A stretch of 64,000 bases of DNA from Pseudomonas fluorescens (GTDB lineage: Bacteria; Pseudomonadota; Gammaproteobacteria; Pseudomonadales; Pseudomonadaceae). Numbering within the stretch: the stretch's first letter is position 1; every line of letters begins with the position of its first letter. The DNA lies in assembly GCF_902497875.1 (NCBI RefSeq), contig NZ_CABVHY010000004.1:226386-290385 (forward strand), read 5' to 3'. The notes under the pieces are model-generated. The model had not been told where the DNA came from. It saw nothing but the letters and a program-made list of their open reading frames with translations, and searched no databases. The position numbers were made by a program, and so were the translations under genes. Of the stretch, positions 7,953-18,484 are shown in pieces.

Positions 7953-9124
7953 AGTTCGTCGATGAGTTCCGCGACCCGGCCAAGGCCCGGGTGCTGGTGA
8001 AGCAGATCGAGAAGCTGGTGCTGCGGATCCCGGTGTGCCGCAAGCGCCCGCTGCAACTGATGGAAGTCTGTGGCGGCCACACCCACTCGATCTTCAAGTA
8101 CGGCATCGAGCAGATGCTGCCCGACGCCATCGAACTGGTGCACGGCCCCGGTTGCCCGGTGTGCGTGCTGCCCATGGGCCGGGTCGATGACTGCGTGGCG
8201 CTGGCGCAGCACCCGAACATCATCTTCACCACCTTCGGTGACGCCATGCGCGTCCCCGGTTCGAAAAAGAGCCTGCTGCAGGCCAAGGCCGAAGGCGCTG
8301 ATGTACGCCTGGTCTACTCGCCCATGGACGCGCTGAAAATCGCTCGCGACAACCCGGCCCGCGAAATAGTGTTCTTCGCCCTGGGCTTCGAAACCACCAT
8401 GCCGTCCACCGCCCTGACCATCCTGCGGGCCGACGCCGAGAATCTTGAAAACTTCTCGGTGTTCTGCAACCACATCACCATCATCCCGACCATCAAGGCG
8501 ATCCTCGACTCGCCGGAACTGACCCTGGACGGCTTCCTCGGCCCCGGCCACGTGAGCATGGTGATCGGCAGCGAACCCTATGAATTCATCGCCAGGCACT
8601 ACAAAAAACCTTTGGTGATTTCCGGCTTTGAACCCCTCGATATCCTGCAGTCGTTGTGGATGCTCACCCAACAACTCGCCGAAGGTCGTTGCGAGGTGGA
8701 AAACCAGTACCAGCGAGTGGTCCCCGACGCTGGCAACAACCCGGCCCTGCGTGCGGTACAAAAGGTCTTCCAGTTGCGCGAGTTCTTCGAGTGGCGCGGG
8801 CTCGGCTCGATCGACCATTCGGGGGTCAAGCTGCGCGAGGCCTATGCGCGCTTCGACGCCGAGCGCAAATACCCGGTGCCGAACCTGAAGATCGCCGACC
8901 CCAAGTCCTGCCAGTGCGGCGAAGTCCTCAAGGGCGTGATAAAACCCTGGCAGTGCAAGGTATTCGGCACCGCCTGCACCCCGGAGATGCCCCTGGGCTC
9001 GTTGATGGTCTCCAGCGAAGGGGCCTGCGCCGCCGTATACAACTACGGGCGCATCGACCTGGTGGACATTCTCAAACAACGCGAAGCCACTGCCGATGAA
9101 ACCCACAGGGAGCACCAGACATGA
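7949..9124 (+). CDS. hypD: Hydrogenase maturation protein HypD
   Basis: A 391-aa protein, normal length. With HypC it forms the scaffold on which Fe(CN)2CO is built. All signature motifs are present: MEVCGGHTHSIFKYGI near residue 35, HGPGCPVCVLPMGRVD near 65, FFALGFETTMPSTA near 140, and FLGPGHVSMVIGS. The [4Fe-4S] cysteines lie in the C-terminal region (SCQCGEVLKG, PWQCKVFGTACTPEMPLGSL). Start and stop overlap the neighbouring genes by 4 nt. Confidence 0.97.
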   Translation: MKFVDEFRDPAKARVLVKQIEKLVLRIPVCRKRPLQLMEVCGGHTHSIFKYGIEQMLPDAIELVHGPGCPVCVLPMGRVDDCVALAQHPNIIFTTFGDAMRVPGSKKSLLQAKAEGADVRLVYSPMDALKIARDNPAREIVFFALGFETTMPSTALTILRADAENLENFSVFCNHITIIPTIKAILDSPELTLDGFLGPGHVSMVIGSEPYEFIARHYKKPLVISGFEPLDILQSLWMLTQQLAEGRCEVENQYQRVVPDAGNNPALRAVQKVFQLREFFEWRGLGSIDHSGVKLREAYARFDAERKYPVPNLKIADPKSCQCGEVLKGVIKPWQCKVFGTACTPEMPLGSLMVSSEGACAAVYNYGRIDLVDILKQREATADETHREHQT

Positions 9125-10218
9125 GGCTACCCGACCCACTGAATCTGCTCCTCGAGCAACCACCTGCGCGTATTCGTCAGCGCAGCGGCAAGGTGCGCGG
9201 CGACACCATCACCCTCGCTCATGGCAGCGGTGGCAAGGCCATGCGCGACCTGGTGGACGATGTATTCGTCGGTACCTTCGACAACCCGCTGCTGGCACCG
9301 CTGGAAGATCAGGCGCGCTTCGCCTTGAGCGACCTGGCCAGACGCGGTGACCGCCTGGCGTTCACCACCGACTCCTATGTGGTCGATCCGCTGTTCTTTG
9401 CCGGGGCCAATATTGGCGACCTGGCGGTCAACGGTACGGTCAACGACCTGGCGGTGTCTGGCGCCCTGCCCCTTTATTTGTCCTGTGCGGTGATCCTCGA
9501 AGAGGGATTCCCGGTGGCCGACTTGCGGCGCATCGTCGCTTCCATGCAGCAGGCTGCGCAAGTCGCCGGGGTGCAGATCGTCACGGGCGACACCAAGGTG
9601 GTGGAGCGTGGCGCGGTGGACAAACTCTTTATCAACACCTGCGGCATCGGTGTGATTCCGGCGGGGGTCAACATCGCCGCCACCCGTGCCCGGCCCGGCG
9701 ACAAGGTCCTGGTCAATGGCTACATCGGCGACCATGGCGTGGCAATCCTCGCCGCCCGTGACGACCTGGCGCTGGATGTGCCGATCAGCAGCGACTGCCA
9801 GCCACTGCACGGCCTGATTGCGGCGCTGCTCAAGGCCTGCCCGGATGTGCACTGCCTGCGCGATGCCACACGCGGCGGCATCGCCACGGTGCTGAACGAG
9901 TTCGCCCAGGCCGCCGATGTCTGCGTCAACCTCGATGAACCGACCATTCCGGTGCGCGAAGCGGTCAAGGGCGTGTCGGAGATCCTCGGTCTCGACCCGC
10001 TGTATTTCGCCAACGAGGGCAAGCTGGTGGCCGTGGTCCCCGGCCATCTGGCCGAGGCTGCGCTGACGGCGATGCGCACACACCCGGCCGGTGTCGACGC
10101 GGCGATCATCGGTGAGATCGGCGCCAGCCCGGTCGGCTGCGTGATCATGCACACCGCTTTCGGTGGAGAACGCATCGTCGACATGCTGATCGGTGAACAA
10201 CTGCCGAGGATCTGCTGA
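9121..10218 (+). CDS. hypE: Hydrogenase maturation protein HypE
   Basis: A 365-aa member of the PurM/SelD superfamily. It dehydrates the carbamoyl group received from HypF into thiocyanate on its C-terminal cysteine. The protein ends in PRIC, the conserved acceptor motif. ATP-binding glycines appear in LAHGSGGKAMRDLVDDVF, and DATRGGIATVLNEFA is the later signature. The N terminus has about 30 residues before the conserved part, so a slightly later start is possible. It abuts hypA (last base of TGATG shared). Confidence 0.96.
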   Translation: MRLPDPLNLLLEQPPARIRQRSGKVRGDTITLAHGSGGKAMRDLVDDVFVGTFDNPLLAPLEDQARFALSDLARRGDRLAFTTDSYVVDPLFFAGANIGDLAVNGTVNDLAVSGALPLYLSCAVILEEGFPVADLRRIVASMQQAAQVAGVQIVTGDTKVVERGAVDKLFINTCGIGVIPAGVNIAATRARPGDKVLVNGYIGDHGVAILAARDDLALDVPISSDCQPLHGLIAALLKACPDVHCLRDATRGGIATVLNEFAQAADVCVNLDEPTIPVREAVKGVSEILGLDPLYFANEGKLVAVVPGHLAEAALTAMRTHPAGVDAAIIGEIGASPVGCVIMHTAFGGERIVDMLIGEQLPRIC

Positions 10219-10559
10219 TGCACGAGCTGTCCATCACCCAGAGCATTGTCGAAGCCTGCAACGAGCGCGCTGCGGGGGCGCGGGTGTTGCGGGTCACGCT
10301 GGAGGTCGGCAGTTTGTCCTGCGTGATGCCGGACGCCCTGCGCTTTTGCTACGAGGTGGTCTGCGAAGGCACGCCGCTGCAAGGCTCGACCCTTGAGATC
10401 ATCCGCATTCCCGGCCTCAGCCGCTGCCACGATTGCGGTGCAACGGTGCAAATGGACGACCTGCTGTCCAGCTGTCATTGCGGTTCGATCAATCTGGAGC
10501 GTCCGCGCGGTGGCGACCAGCTGCGGATCAAGTCGATGGAAATAGAGGAGGCAGCCTGA
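10218..10559 (+). CDS. hypA: Hydrogenase nickel-insertion protein HypA
   Basis: A 113-aa nickel metallochaperone starting with the nickel-binding MHELSITQSI. The zinc site is CHDC near residue 73, paired with CHCG near residue 91. The second half of the site is therefore C-x-C rather than the CxxC of E. coli HypA, a variant also seen in other bacterial HypA proteins. It hands nickel to the large-subunit precursor together with HypB, which follows with a one-base TGATG overlap. Confidence 0.95.
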   Translation: MHELSITQSIVEACNERAAGARVLRVTLEVGSLSCVMPDALRFCYEVVCEGTPLQGSTLEIIRIPGLSRCHDCGATVQMDDLLSSCHCGSINLERPRGGDQLRIKSMEIEEAA

Positions 10560-11368
10560 TGTGTACCACCTGCGGTTGCTCCGATGGCGCCGGGGCGAGG
10601 ATCACCGACTTGACCGGCAGCAAGCTGCAACGGGTCACCGAGCAGCAGCTGCAAGGCCTGCCTATGCGCAGGCGGCAGCACGAACCTGCACACTCACATG
10701 CCCAGGTGCATGGCACCACCCTCAATCTCGAGCAGGAGATTCTGGCCAAGAACAACCGTCTGGCCGAGCTCAATCGCCAGTGGCTCAAAGACCGCAACAT
10801 TCTGCTGCTGAACCTGATGAGCTCCCCCGGTGCCGGTAAAACCACCTTGCTCGAGCACACCCTGCGTGACCTTGCCGGTGATCTTTCGATCAGCGTGGTC
10901 GAAGGCGACCAGGAAACCCTGTTCGATGCCGAGCGCATCCGCGCCACTGGCTGCCCGGCGGTGCAGGTCAATACCGGAACCGGCTGCCACCTGGAAGCCG
11001 GAATGCTCGCCGGCGCGCTCAAGCAGCTCGCGCCTGCGGCCAACTCGCTGGTCATGGTGGAAAACGTCGGCAACCTGGTCTGCCCTGCCCTGTTCGATCT
11101 TGGCGAACGGGCCAAGGTGGTCATCCTCTCGGTCACCGAAGGTGCCGACAAGCCGCTCAAGTACCCGCACATGTTCAGAGCCTCGAGCCTGATGATCATC
11201 AGCAAGATCGACCTGCTGCCCTATGTGGATTTCGACCTGGATGCCTGCATTGCCTTCGCCCGTCGGATCAATCCCGACATCGAAGTGCTGCCACTCTCCG
11301 CGACCCGCGGCGAGGGATTGCCCCACTGGTACGCCTGGTTGCGCGGCCAACTGTTCAGCGCCGTCTGA
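10559..11368 (+). CDS. hypB: Hydrogenase nickel-incorporation GTPase HypB
   Basis: A 269-aa SIMIBI-class GTPase. The N terminus MCTTCGCSDG contains the high-affinity nickel motif. A short His-containing stretch follows (HEPAHSHAQVHG, residues 41-52). The P-loop is SSPGAGKT at about 88-95, then VVEGDQETLFDAERI. Internal metal and dimer residues are in GTGCHLEAGML, with VGNLVCPALFDLGE and the guanine-specificity ISKIDLLPY further on. Nearly full length compared with other HypB proteins. The start is fixed by the Cys motif and by the overlap with hypA. Confidence 0.96.
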   Translation: MCTTCGCSDGAGARITDLTGSKLQRVTEQQLQGLPMRRRQHEPAHSHAQVHGTTLNLEQEILAKNNRLAELNRQWLKDRNILLLNLMSSPGAGKTTLLEHTLRDLAGDLSISVVEGDQETLFDAERIRATGCPAVQVNTGTGCHLEAGMLAGALKQLAPAANSLVMVENVGNLVCPALFDLGERAKVVILSVTEGADKPLKYPHMFRASSLMIISKIDLLPYVDFDLDACIAFARRINPDIEVLPLSATRGEGLPHWYAWLRGQLFSAV

Positions 11369-11377
11369 GAGGGCATC

Positions 11378-12082
11378 ATGTTCGAACTGCTGATCCTCGG
11401 TTTTCTGCTGGGAATGCGCCACTCCATGGAAGCCGACCATGTCGCTGCCGTGGCAACCCTCACCACTGGCAGCCGCGGCACCCGCGAGGCGATTTTGCTG
11501 GGAGCGGCCTGGGGCCTGGGACACACCCTTACCTTGCTGGTGGTGTTCGGCCTGGTGTTGTCCATGGACGGAGTGATCCCCGAGCGCCTGGCACAAGGGC
11601 TCGAAGGCGCGGTCGGGGTGATGCTGATCCTGCTGGGTCTGGACCTGATACGGCGCATGCGCCGCGAGCGGGTGCATTTTCATCTGCATCGCCATGCTGA
11701 CAACACCCTGCACGTGCACGCCCACTCCCATGCCGGTGACAGGGGGCCGCACAGCCTGAATCACGCGCATCCACACCCCCGGCAATTCCCGCTGCGGGCA
11801 CTTTGCGTTGGCCTGATGCATGGGCTGGCCGGCTCGGCGGCGCTGATTCTGCTGACCCTGGGCCACGTCTCGTCACCGCTGACCGGGCTGGTCTACGTCG
11901 GCCTGTTCGGCCTCGGTTCGATTGCCGGCATGGCTCTGTTGTCGTTGATTATCAGCGTGCCGCTGCACAGCGTGCGGCACATCACCTGGCTGTGTAACGG
12001 CCTGCAAGCTTCGGTCGCCGTGACGACCATTGCCATAGGCAGCCTGCTGGTTTATCAGAACTACCTGACGCCGCTCGTGTGA
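11378..12082 (+). CDS. NiCoT-type nickel/cobalt permease
   Basis: A 234-aa inner-membrane protein with about six hydrophobic segments. It carries the family signature HX4DH (RHSMEADHVAAV, near residue 15) and a second LGHTLTLLVVFGL signature. A His-rich cytoplasmic loop follows (HFHLHRHADNTLHVHAHSHA, about residues 95-115). Nickel is required by the hydrogenase, and the gene is last in the hyp operon, 9 nt after hypB, so nickel supply is the likely role. UreH/HupE-like transporters are related alternatives. It ends 10 nt from the convergent pqqB, with no clear terminator between. Confidence 0.85.
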   Translation: MFELLILGFLLGMRHSMEADHVAAVATLTTGSRGTREAILLGAAWGLGHTLTLLVVFGLVLSMDGVIPERLAQGLEGAVGVMLILLGLDLIRRMRRERVHFHLHRHADNTLHVHAHSHAGDRGPHSLNHAHPHPRQFPLRALCVGLMHGLAGSAALILLTLGHVSSPLTGLVYVGLFGLGSIAGMALLSLIISVPLHSVRHITWLCNGLQASVAVTTIAIGSLLVYQNYLTPLV

Positions 12083-12092
12083 GGGGCAGCGG

Positions 12093-13007
12093 CTAGAGGG
12101 TGATGTCCATGCCATCGAACGCCACTTCGATCCCGCGACGTTCCAGCAGTGCCCGTTCGGCCGAGTCCTCATCGAGGATCGGGTTGGTGTTGTTGATGTG
12201 GATCAGAATCTTGCGCTGCTCGGGGAAACCCTCGAGCACTTCGAGCATCCCGCCGGGACCGCTTTGCGGCAGATGGCCCATTTCGCTGCCGAGTTTGTCG
12301 CCGACCTCGCAGGCGCGCATTTCATCGTCGCGCCAGAGGGTGCCGTCCACCAGCAGGCAGTCGGCGCGCTGCATCCAATCGAGCAATTGATCATCGACCT
12401 GACCGAGCCCCGGGGCATAGAACAGGCTGGCGCCGCTGCGCCGGTCTTCGATGAACAGGCCGATGTTATCGCCCGGCTGCGGGTTGCCGCGATGGGGCGA
12501 ATACGGCGGCGCGCTGCTACGCAACGGGATTGCCCGCAGCCGCAGGTGGTTGCAACCGGGGATGCTGAAGGGTTCGCCGTCCAGGCCGATGGGCTGCCAC
12601 TGCAGGCCGCCATTCCAGTGGCTGAGCATATTGAACAAGGGGAATCCACTGCTGAGGTCCTGATGGACCATCTCGGTACACCAGACTTTATGCGGGCAGC
12701 CTTCGCGCAGGCTTAGCAGGCCGGTGCAATGGTCGATCTGGCTGTCGAGCAGGATCACTCCGGCAATCGCCGTATCGCGCACCTGGCGGGCCGGTTGCAG
12801 CAACGGGAAAGACTCCTGCTGGACGCGGATGTCCGGCGAGGCGTTGCACAGAATCCAGCTCAAGCCGTTGTCGCTCAGGGCAATCGACGACTGTGTCCGC
12901 CGTTGCGCCCGCACGCTGCCATCGCGCACGCCGGCGCAATTGCGGCAGTTGCAGTTCCATTGCGGAAAACCACCGCCAGCGGCGGAGCCGAGAATCCGGA
13001 TATGCAT
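12093..13007 (-). CDS. pqqB: PqqB, metallo-hydrolase of PQQ biosynthesis
   Basis: A 304-aa metallo-beta-lactamase-fold protein that hydroxylates a PQQ intermediate. The N terminus [20 protein letters not shown] is the family signature, followed by [11 protein letters not shown] (zinc cysteines). The [16 protein letters not shown] segment gives the degenerate HXHXDH region and HINNTNPIL the late histidine motif. The ATG at 13007 is used rather than the upstream frame start at 13064, because the signature begins there. It follows pqqA directly, yet no pqqC, D or E comes after it; the hydrogenase operon lies there in the opposite direction. Confidence 0.96.
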   Translation of the reverse strand: MHIRILGSAAGGGFPQWNCNCRNCAGVRDGSVRAQRRTQSSIALSDNGLSWILCNASPDIRVQQESFPLLQPARQVRDTAIAGVILLDSQIDHCTGLLSLREGCPHKVWCTEMVHQDLSSGFPLFNMLSHWNGGLQWQPIGLDGEPFSIPGCNHLRLRAIPLRSSAPPYSPHRGNPQPGDNIGLFIEDRRSGASLFYAPGLGQVDDQLLDWMQRADCLLVDGTLWRDDEMRACEVGDKLGSEMGHLPQSGPGGMLEVLEGFPEQRKILIHINNTNPILDEDSAERALLERRGIEVAFDGMDITL

Positions 13008-13064
13008 GGGGCAATGCTCCAGTGAGGAGGTCCCGGCCAATGTAAAGACTGGCCGGGAGAACAA

Positions 13065-13136
13065 TCAGCGGCTGGCGAAATACATGGTCACTTCGAAGCC
13101 AATGCGCAGATCGGTAAACGCGGGTTTAGTCCACAT
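13065..13136 (-). CDS. pqqA: PqqA, precursor peptide of PQQ
   Basis: A 23-aa peptide, MWTKPAFTDLRIGFEVTMYF then ASR. The Glu and Tyr of the E-x3-Y motif (EVTMY) are the atoms from which PQQ is built after crosslinking by PqqE. Size and motif match known PqqA proteins. It lies 57 nt upstream of pqqB. A TTGG-type motif at 13204-13220 probably marks its promoter region. Confidence 0.96.
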   Translation of the reverse strand: MWTKPAFTDLRIGFEVTMYFASR

Positions 13137-13203
13137 GGGTCAATCCTCTTCTTATGCCGGGCTATTCCGGTAGAGGCATTAATGCACGGGGTTGGGCGAG
13201 ACT

Positions 13204-13220
13204 GAATGCTACTTTGGAAG
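13204..13220. promoter_or_regulatory. TTGG-centred motif upstream of pqqA
   Basis: GAATGCTACTTTGGAAG lies 68-84 bp upstream of pqqA. It shares GAATGCT-R-CTTTGG with a site upstream of pedF/pedE at 20675-20688. It is one of a set of similar sites in front of ped-region genes. The binding protein is not known from the sequence; PedR1 (ErbR/AgmR) or PedR2 are candidates. Confidence 0.45.
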
Positions 13221-13267
13221 GAGGTTGCGGGGTGCATTGGTAGGGGGGGGGTCGGCGGGGTGTCAGG

Positions 13268-13446
13268 CACTCAAGATCAAAAGATCGCAGCCTTCGGCAG
13301 CTCCTACAGAGGTTGTGTACACCCGATTATGCGCGAGTGTACCGGGTCGGTGTAGGAGCTGCCGCAGGCTGCGATCTTTTCGACCTGGCAACGGGAGCTA
13401 CCGACAAGCGAAGATCAAAAGATCGCAGCCTGCGGCAGCTCCTACG
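13268..13446. repeat. Three REP sequences (GATCAAAAGATCGCAG family)
   Basis: This 320-bp gap between pqqA and exaC holds three REP copies: about 13274-13310, 13351-13381 and 13411-13446. They read GATCAAAAGATCGCAGC...GGCAGCTCCTAC and its reverse, so the outer two face the middle one. No gene was seen here. Confidence 0.8.
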
Positions 13447-13455
13447 CCGGTTGGG

Positions 13456-14976
<1,521 letters not shown>

Positions 14977-15080
14977 GGTGGGCCTCTGCTTGGTCGATGC
15001 CTGTCGGTCGGACAGGCCATGAACCGATAGTAGAGAGCCCCGCGTGCCAGACGAATGCGCCGTTGGCAGGGGGACTCTCG

Positions 15081-15094
15081 TCATTTGGTAGTAG
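15081..15094. promoter_or_regulatory. TTGG-centred motif upstream of exaC
   Basis: TCATTTGGTAGTAG lies 105-118 bp upstream of the exaC start. Its TTGGTAGTAG half is identical to the site in the pedF/pedE promoter region (20707-20716). Confidence 0.45.
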
Positions 15095-15135
15095 TTTTTG
15101 CCAGTCTGTGGAGCATTTGCGGCGAAAGGGCTGTT

Positions 15136-15270
15136 GTGGCGAGGGGGCTTGCCCCCGCTCGGCTGCGAAGCAGTCGTAAAACCTGCGCCTGCGGTCTCTC
15201 TGAAAGTGCGCGGCGTCTGATTTAAGGGCCGCTTCGCGACCCAGCGGGGGCAAGCCCCCTCGCCACAAGA
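15136..15270. repeat. REPIN of the GTGGCGAGGGGGCTTGCCCCC family
   Basis: Two inverted copies of GGCGAGGGGGCTTGCCCCC, each continuing into CGCTCGGCTGCGAAGCAGTC or its complement, are separated by about 75 bp. The element fills most of the gap between exaC and pedH. Confidence 0.85.
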
Positions 15271-15307
15271 AGCCCGCTCCCACAGGGGGATTGAGGGCTT
15301 CGTCAGA

Positions 15308-17089
15308 TCAATGCTTGGCCACTACCAGGTCTTTCGGCAACTTGAAGGTCCAGAGCATGCCGCCCTGGTTGAAGTCCTTGATCCGTTTCGCGACTTCGCC
15401 GCCCCACAGTGGAACCGCGCCACCCCAGCCGGAGAGGACCGAGACATACTGTTCGCCGTCCATCTCCCAGGTGACGGGTGAGCCGAGGACGCCGGAGCCG
15501 GTCTGGAATTCCCAGACTTTCTCACCGGTCCTGGCGTTGAAGGCTTGCAGGAAGCCTTCCGGGGTACCGGTGAAGACCAGGTTGCCTTTGGTAGTCAGCA
15601 CCCCGCCCCAGAGCGGCGCGTAGTTCTTGTGGCGCCAGACTTCCTTGCCGGTTTTCGGATCGATGGCACGCAGCACGCCGATGTAGTCTTCGTTCAATGG
15701 CTTGATGGTGAAGCCGGCGCCGAGGAACGCCGCGCCTTTTTTATAGGCAATGCCTTCGTTCCAGATGTCCATGCCCCATTCGTTGGACGGCACATAAAAC
15801 AGGCCGGTGTCCTGGCTGTAAGCCATGGGCATCCAGTTCTTCGCGCCGAGGAATGCCGGTGCGACGAACACCGAGCTGCCCTTGGCTTCAGTGCCTGGAG
15901 CGCCAGGACGGCTGGCTTCGTTGTAGATAGGCCGACCTTCCTTGTCGAGGCCGGTGGCCCAGGTGATTTTGTCTACGAACGGGAAGCCGCGGATGAACTT
16001 GCCGTTGGTGCGGTCGAGCACGTAGAAGAAGCCGTTGCGGTCGGCGGTGGCTGCGGCCTTGATCTCTTTACCTTCCTTGTCCTTGTAGTTGAAGGACACC
16101 AGCTCGTTCACACCGTCATAGTCCCAGCCGTCGTGCGGGGTGCTCTGGAAGTGCCATTTGATGGTGCCGTCGTCCGGGTTCAGCGCCAGACGCGACGAGG
16201 AGTAGAGGTTGTCGCCCGGGCGCAGGTGCGAGTTCCACGGCGCCGGGTTGCCGGTGCCGAACAGCAGCAGGTTGGTTTCCGGATCGTAGTAGCCACCAAG
16301 CCAAGGCGCGGCGCCACCGGTTTTCCACAGATCGCCGGGCCAGGTCTTGCCCGCCTCACCGCCGGAAATACCGTTCTCGACCGCCTTGCCGTCCTTGTAG
16401 ACGAAGCCCATGTGGCCTTCCACGGTCGGCCGGGTCCACAACAAGTCACCGTTTTTCGGGTCGTAGGCTTCGATCTTGCCGACTACGCCGAACTCGCCGC
16501 CGGCGACCCCGGTGATCAGCTTGCCGTTGATCACCAGTGGCGCGGCGCTGATGGAATAACCTTCCTTGTGGTCGGCGACTTTCTTGCTCCAGACCACCTT
16601 GCCGGTGTCCTTGTTCAGGGCTACCAGCTTGGCGTCGAGAGTGCCGAAAAACACCAGGTCGCCATACAGCGCGACGCCACGGTTGATCACGTCGCAGCAC
16701 GGGCGGATGTCATCCGGCAGGCGTGCATCGTATTGCCAGAGCTTCTTGCCGGTGCGGGCATCCACCGCGAACACCCGTGAGTAGGAACCGGTCATGTACA
16801 TCACGCCGTCCTTGATCATCGGCTGCGCCTGCTGACCGCGCTGTTTCTCGCCACCGAAGGAAAAGGCCCAGACCGGCCGCAGGTCTTTGATGTTGTCGGT
16901 GTTGAGAGCATCCAGTGGGCTATAGCGCTGGCCCTGGACACCCAGGCCGTTGGTGACAATCTGCCCCGGGTTCTTCGGATCCTGGAGGATGTCTTGATCG
17001 GTGACTGCGGCAAGGGCCGAGGCGGACAACAACATGGCGCTGAGCAGCAGGCTCAAGGCGAAGGGTTGGCGGCGTGCGGATTGGGTCAT
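15308..17089 (-). CDS. pedH: PQQ-dependent alcohol dehydrogenase, lanthanide type (PedH)
   Basis: A 593-aa periplasmic eight-bladed propeller quinoprotein with a signal peptide ([16 protein letters not shown]). The vicinal disulfide is Cys131-Cys132. Metal and PQQ residues include Glu199 (GGEFG), Asn281 (GTGNPAPW) and the catalytic Asp323 in WDYDGVNE. The Asp two residues later (Asp325) is the extra carboxylate that marks lanthanide-dependent enzymes; the calcium enzyme encoded at 20849-22744 has Ser there. It oxidises primary alcohols and aldehydes, passing electrons to a cytochrome c. The start at 17089 is chosen because the signal peptide begins there. Confidence 0.95.
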   Translation of the reverse strand: MTQSARRQPFALSLLLSAMLLSASALAAVTDQDILQDPKNPGQIVTNGLGVQGQRYSPLDALNTDNIKDLRPVWAFSFGGEKQRGQQAQPMIKDGVMYMTGSYSRVFAVDARTGKKLWQYDARLPDDIRPCCDVINRGVALYGDLVFFGTLDAKLVALNKDTGKVVWSKKVADHKEGYSISAAPLVINGKLITGVAGGEFGVVGKIEAYDPKNGDLLWTRPTVEGHMGFVYKDGKAVENGISGGEAGKTWPGDLWKTGGAAPWLGGYYDPETNLLLFGTGNPAPWNSHLRPGDNLYSSSRLALNPDDGTIKWHFQSTPHDGWDYDGVNELVSFNYKDKEGKEIKAAATADRNGFFYVLDRTNGKFIRGFPFVDKITWATGLDKEGRPIYNEASRPGAPGTEAKGSSVFVAPAFLGAKNWMPMAYSQDTGLFYVPSNEWGMDIWNEGIAYKKGAAFLGAGFTIKPLNEDYIGVLRAIDPKTGKEVWRHKNYAPLWGGVLTTKGNLVFTGTPEGFLQAFNARTGEKVWEFQTGSGVLGSPVTWEMDGEQYVSVLSGWGGAVPLWGGEVAKRIKDFNQGGMLWTFKLPKDLVVAKH

Positions 17090-17195
17090 GACGGCTACCT
17101 CTGCGGTTTTTGTTATACCCGGGAAATTTTCCCGGTCTGGTGCAGATTCTTGGTCCGTAGGGCTCTGGCGACAATTGGCCGCAGTGCGGAGTTTT

Positions 17196-17214
17196 CTAGT
17201 TCCTTGGTACAAGG
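17196..17214. promoter_or_regulatory. TTGG-centred motif upstream of pedH
   Basis: CTAGTTCCTTGGTACAAGG lies 107-125 bp upstream of pedH and matches the CTAC/CTAG-N7-GTA pattern of the other ped-region sites. Confidence 0.45.
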
Positions 17215-17219
17215 AACGT

Positions 17220-17521
17220 GTAGGAGCTGCCGATAGGCTGCGATCTTTTCCAGGGTTTCGCAGATTCAAAATCAAAAGATCGCAGCCTGCGGCAGCTCCT
17301 ACGCTGACCGTGTGGAAACACAAATCCCGTAGGAGCTGCCGATAGGCTGCGATCTTTTCCGGGGTTTCGCGGATTCAAGATCAAAAGATCGCGGCCTGCG
17401 GCAGCTCCTACGCTGACCGTGTGGAAACACAAATCCCGTAGGAGCTGCCGATAGGCTGCGATCTTTTCCAGGGTTTCGCAGTTTCAAAATCAAAAGATCG
17501 CAGCCTGCGGCAGCTCCTACG
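17220..17521. repeat. Three tandem REPIN units, 109-bp period
   Basis: Near-identical units start at 17220, 17329 and 17438. Each has GTAGGAGCTGCCGATAGGCT at the left and an inverted CGGCAGCTCCTAC at the right. The units are joined by an identical linker reading GCTGACCGTGTGGAAACACA. The array lies upstream of pedH and at the end of the metallohydrolase gene. It codes for nothing recognisable. Confidence 0.9.
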
Positions 17522-17530
17522 GGCGCCGGT

Positions 17531-18469
17531 TTATGGCCGCGAGCCGGAATCCACCCGCGTCATCTGCCCGCGCTCATAGCTCGGGTACAGATGGCTGACG
17601 CTGCGAATCAGCTCATAGCGGCTCAGGCTGATGGCGGCAAAACGCTCGGGAATCGGGCTGCGGATCATCTCGCCCATTTCGCTGCCGCTGCTGGCGCCGT
17701 CGCGCATCAACTGGTCGAGCCAGCCAAGGTAGTCACGCATCTGAACAAAGGGCGCGTGGTCGGAGGTCACAGGCCCGTGGCCGGGCACTATGAGTGTCCA
17801 GGGCAAGGCTTCGAGCTGATCGATATCCGCTTGCCACGCCTCCAACCCCGGAGAGTTGGGAGTGGTCAGGGCACGTTCATAAAACACCAGGTCGCCAGCA
17901 AACAGCACGCCGGTTTTCTCGTCGAGGATCGCCAGGTCGGCGCCGGTATGTCCGCGCAATCCCAGCAGCCGTAACGAATGACCGCCGATGTTCAGGGTTC
18001 CCGGGGTCAACTCCTGGGTCGGCAACACCACTTCAGTGCCGCGCATCCAGTCGCCCACCAGTCGATACAGGTTCTCGGCCATGGCCTCGCCTTGCTGACC
18101 CAGCAATGTGCTGGTGCCGGCCAGCGCGCCGATCGGCACATCACTGAACGCCTGGTTACCCAGCACGTGATCGGGATGATGGTGAGTCAACAAGACCTGA
18201 ATCACCGGCTTGTCGGTAGTCGCGGCAATCGCTTTGCGCAGGGCTTCGCCGTAGCGTTTCGACGGCCCGGTGTCGATTACCACTACCCCGTCATCGGTGA
18301 CGATGAACCCGGTATTGACGATATTCCCGCCATTGGCCTTGGCGAAATTGTCGGTACTGCCTTCCAGCAGCCAGGTGTCCTCGGCGATCTGCCGGGGTTT
18401 GAGTTGATAGTCGAAGTCCGCCAGGGCCGGCAGACTGAACGTAAGGCACAACAGCAGCATCCAGCGCAT
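17531..18469 (-). CDS. Quinoprotein relay system zinc metallohydrolase
   Basis: A 312-aa periplasmic metallo-beta-lactamase-fold protein. The signal peptide is MRWMLLLCLTFSLPALA and the zinc motif is LLTHHHPDHVLGN near residue 95. Further ligands are in LRGHTGADLAI (His), LFAGDLVF (Asp) and IVPGHGPV (His). The SoxH-like family is found only beside PQQ dehydrogenases and SoxYZ-like carriers, and its substrate is not established. It lies just downstream of the SoxYZ-like gene (15-nt gap) in a run of four genes transcribed away from pedE. Confidence 0.88.
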   Translation of the reverse strand: MRWMLLLCLTFSLPALADFDYQLKPRQIAEDTWLLEGSTDNFAKANGGNIVNTGFIVTDDGVVVIDTGPSKRYGEALRKAIAATTDKPVIQVLLTHHHPDHVLGNQAFSDVPIGALAGTSTLLGQQGEAMAENLYRLVGDWMRGTEVVLPTQELTPGTLNIGGHSLRLLGLRGHTGADLAILDEKTGVLFAGDLVFYERALTTPNSPGLEAWQADIDQLEALPWTLIVPGHGPVTSDHAPFVQMRDYLGWLDQLMRDGASSGSEMGEMIRSPIPERFAAISLSRYELIRSVSHLYPSYERGQMTRVDSGSRP

Positions 18470-18484
18470 GGCGCTCTCCTGGGG

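Noticed and set aside
12198..12716. A 172-codon plus-strand open frame opposite pqqB
   Set aside because: It is antisense to a clear pqqB gene and has no homology features.
17220..17521. Regular repeats suggesting a CRISPR array
   Set aside because: Each repeat unit is an inverted REP pair, the linkers are identical rather than unique, and no cas gene is present.
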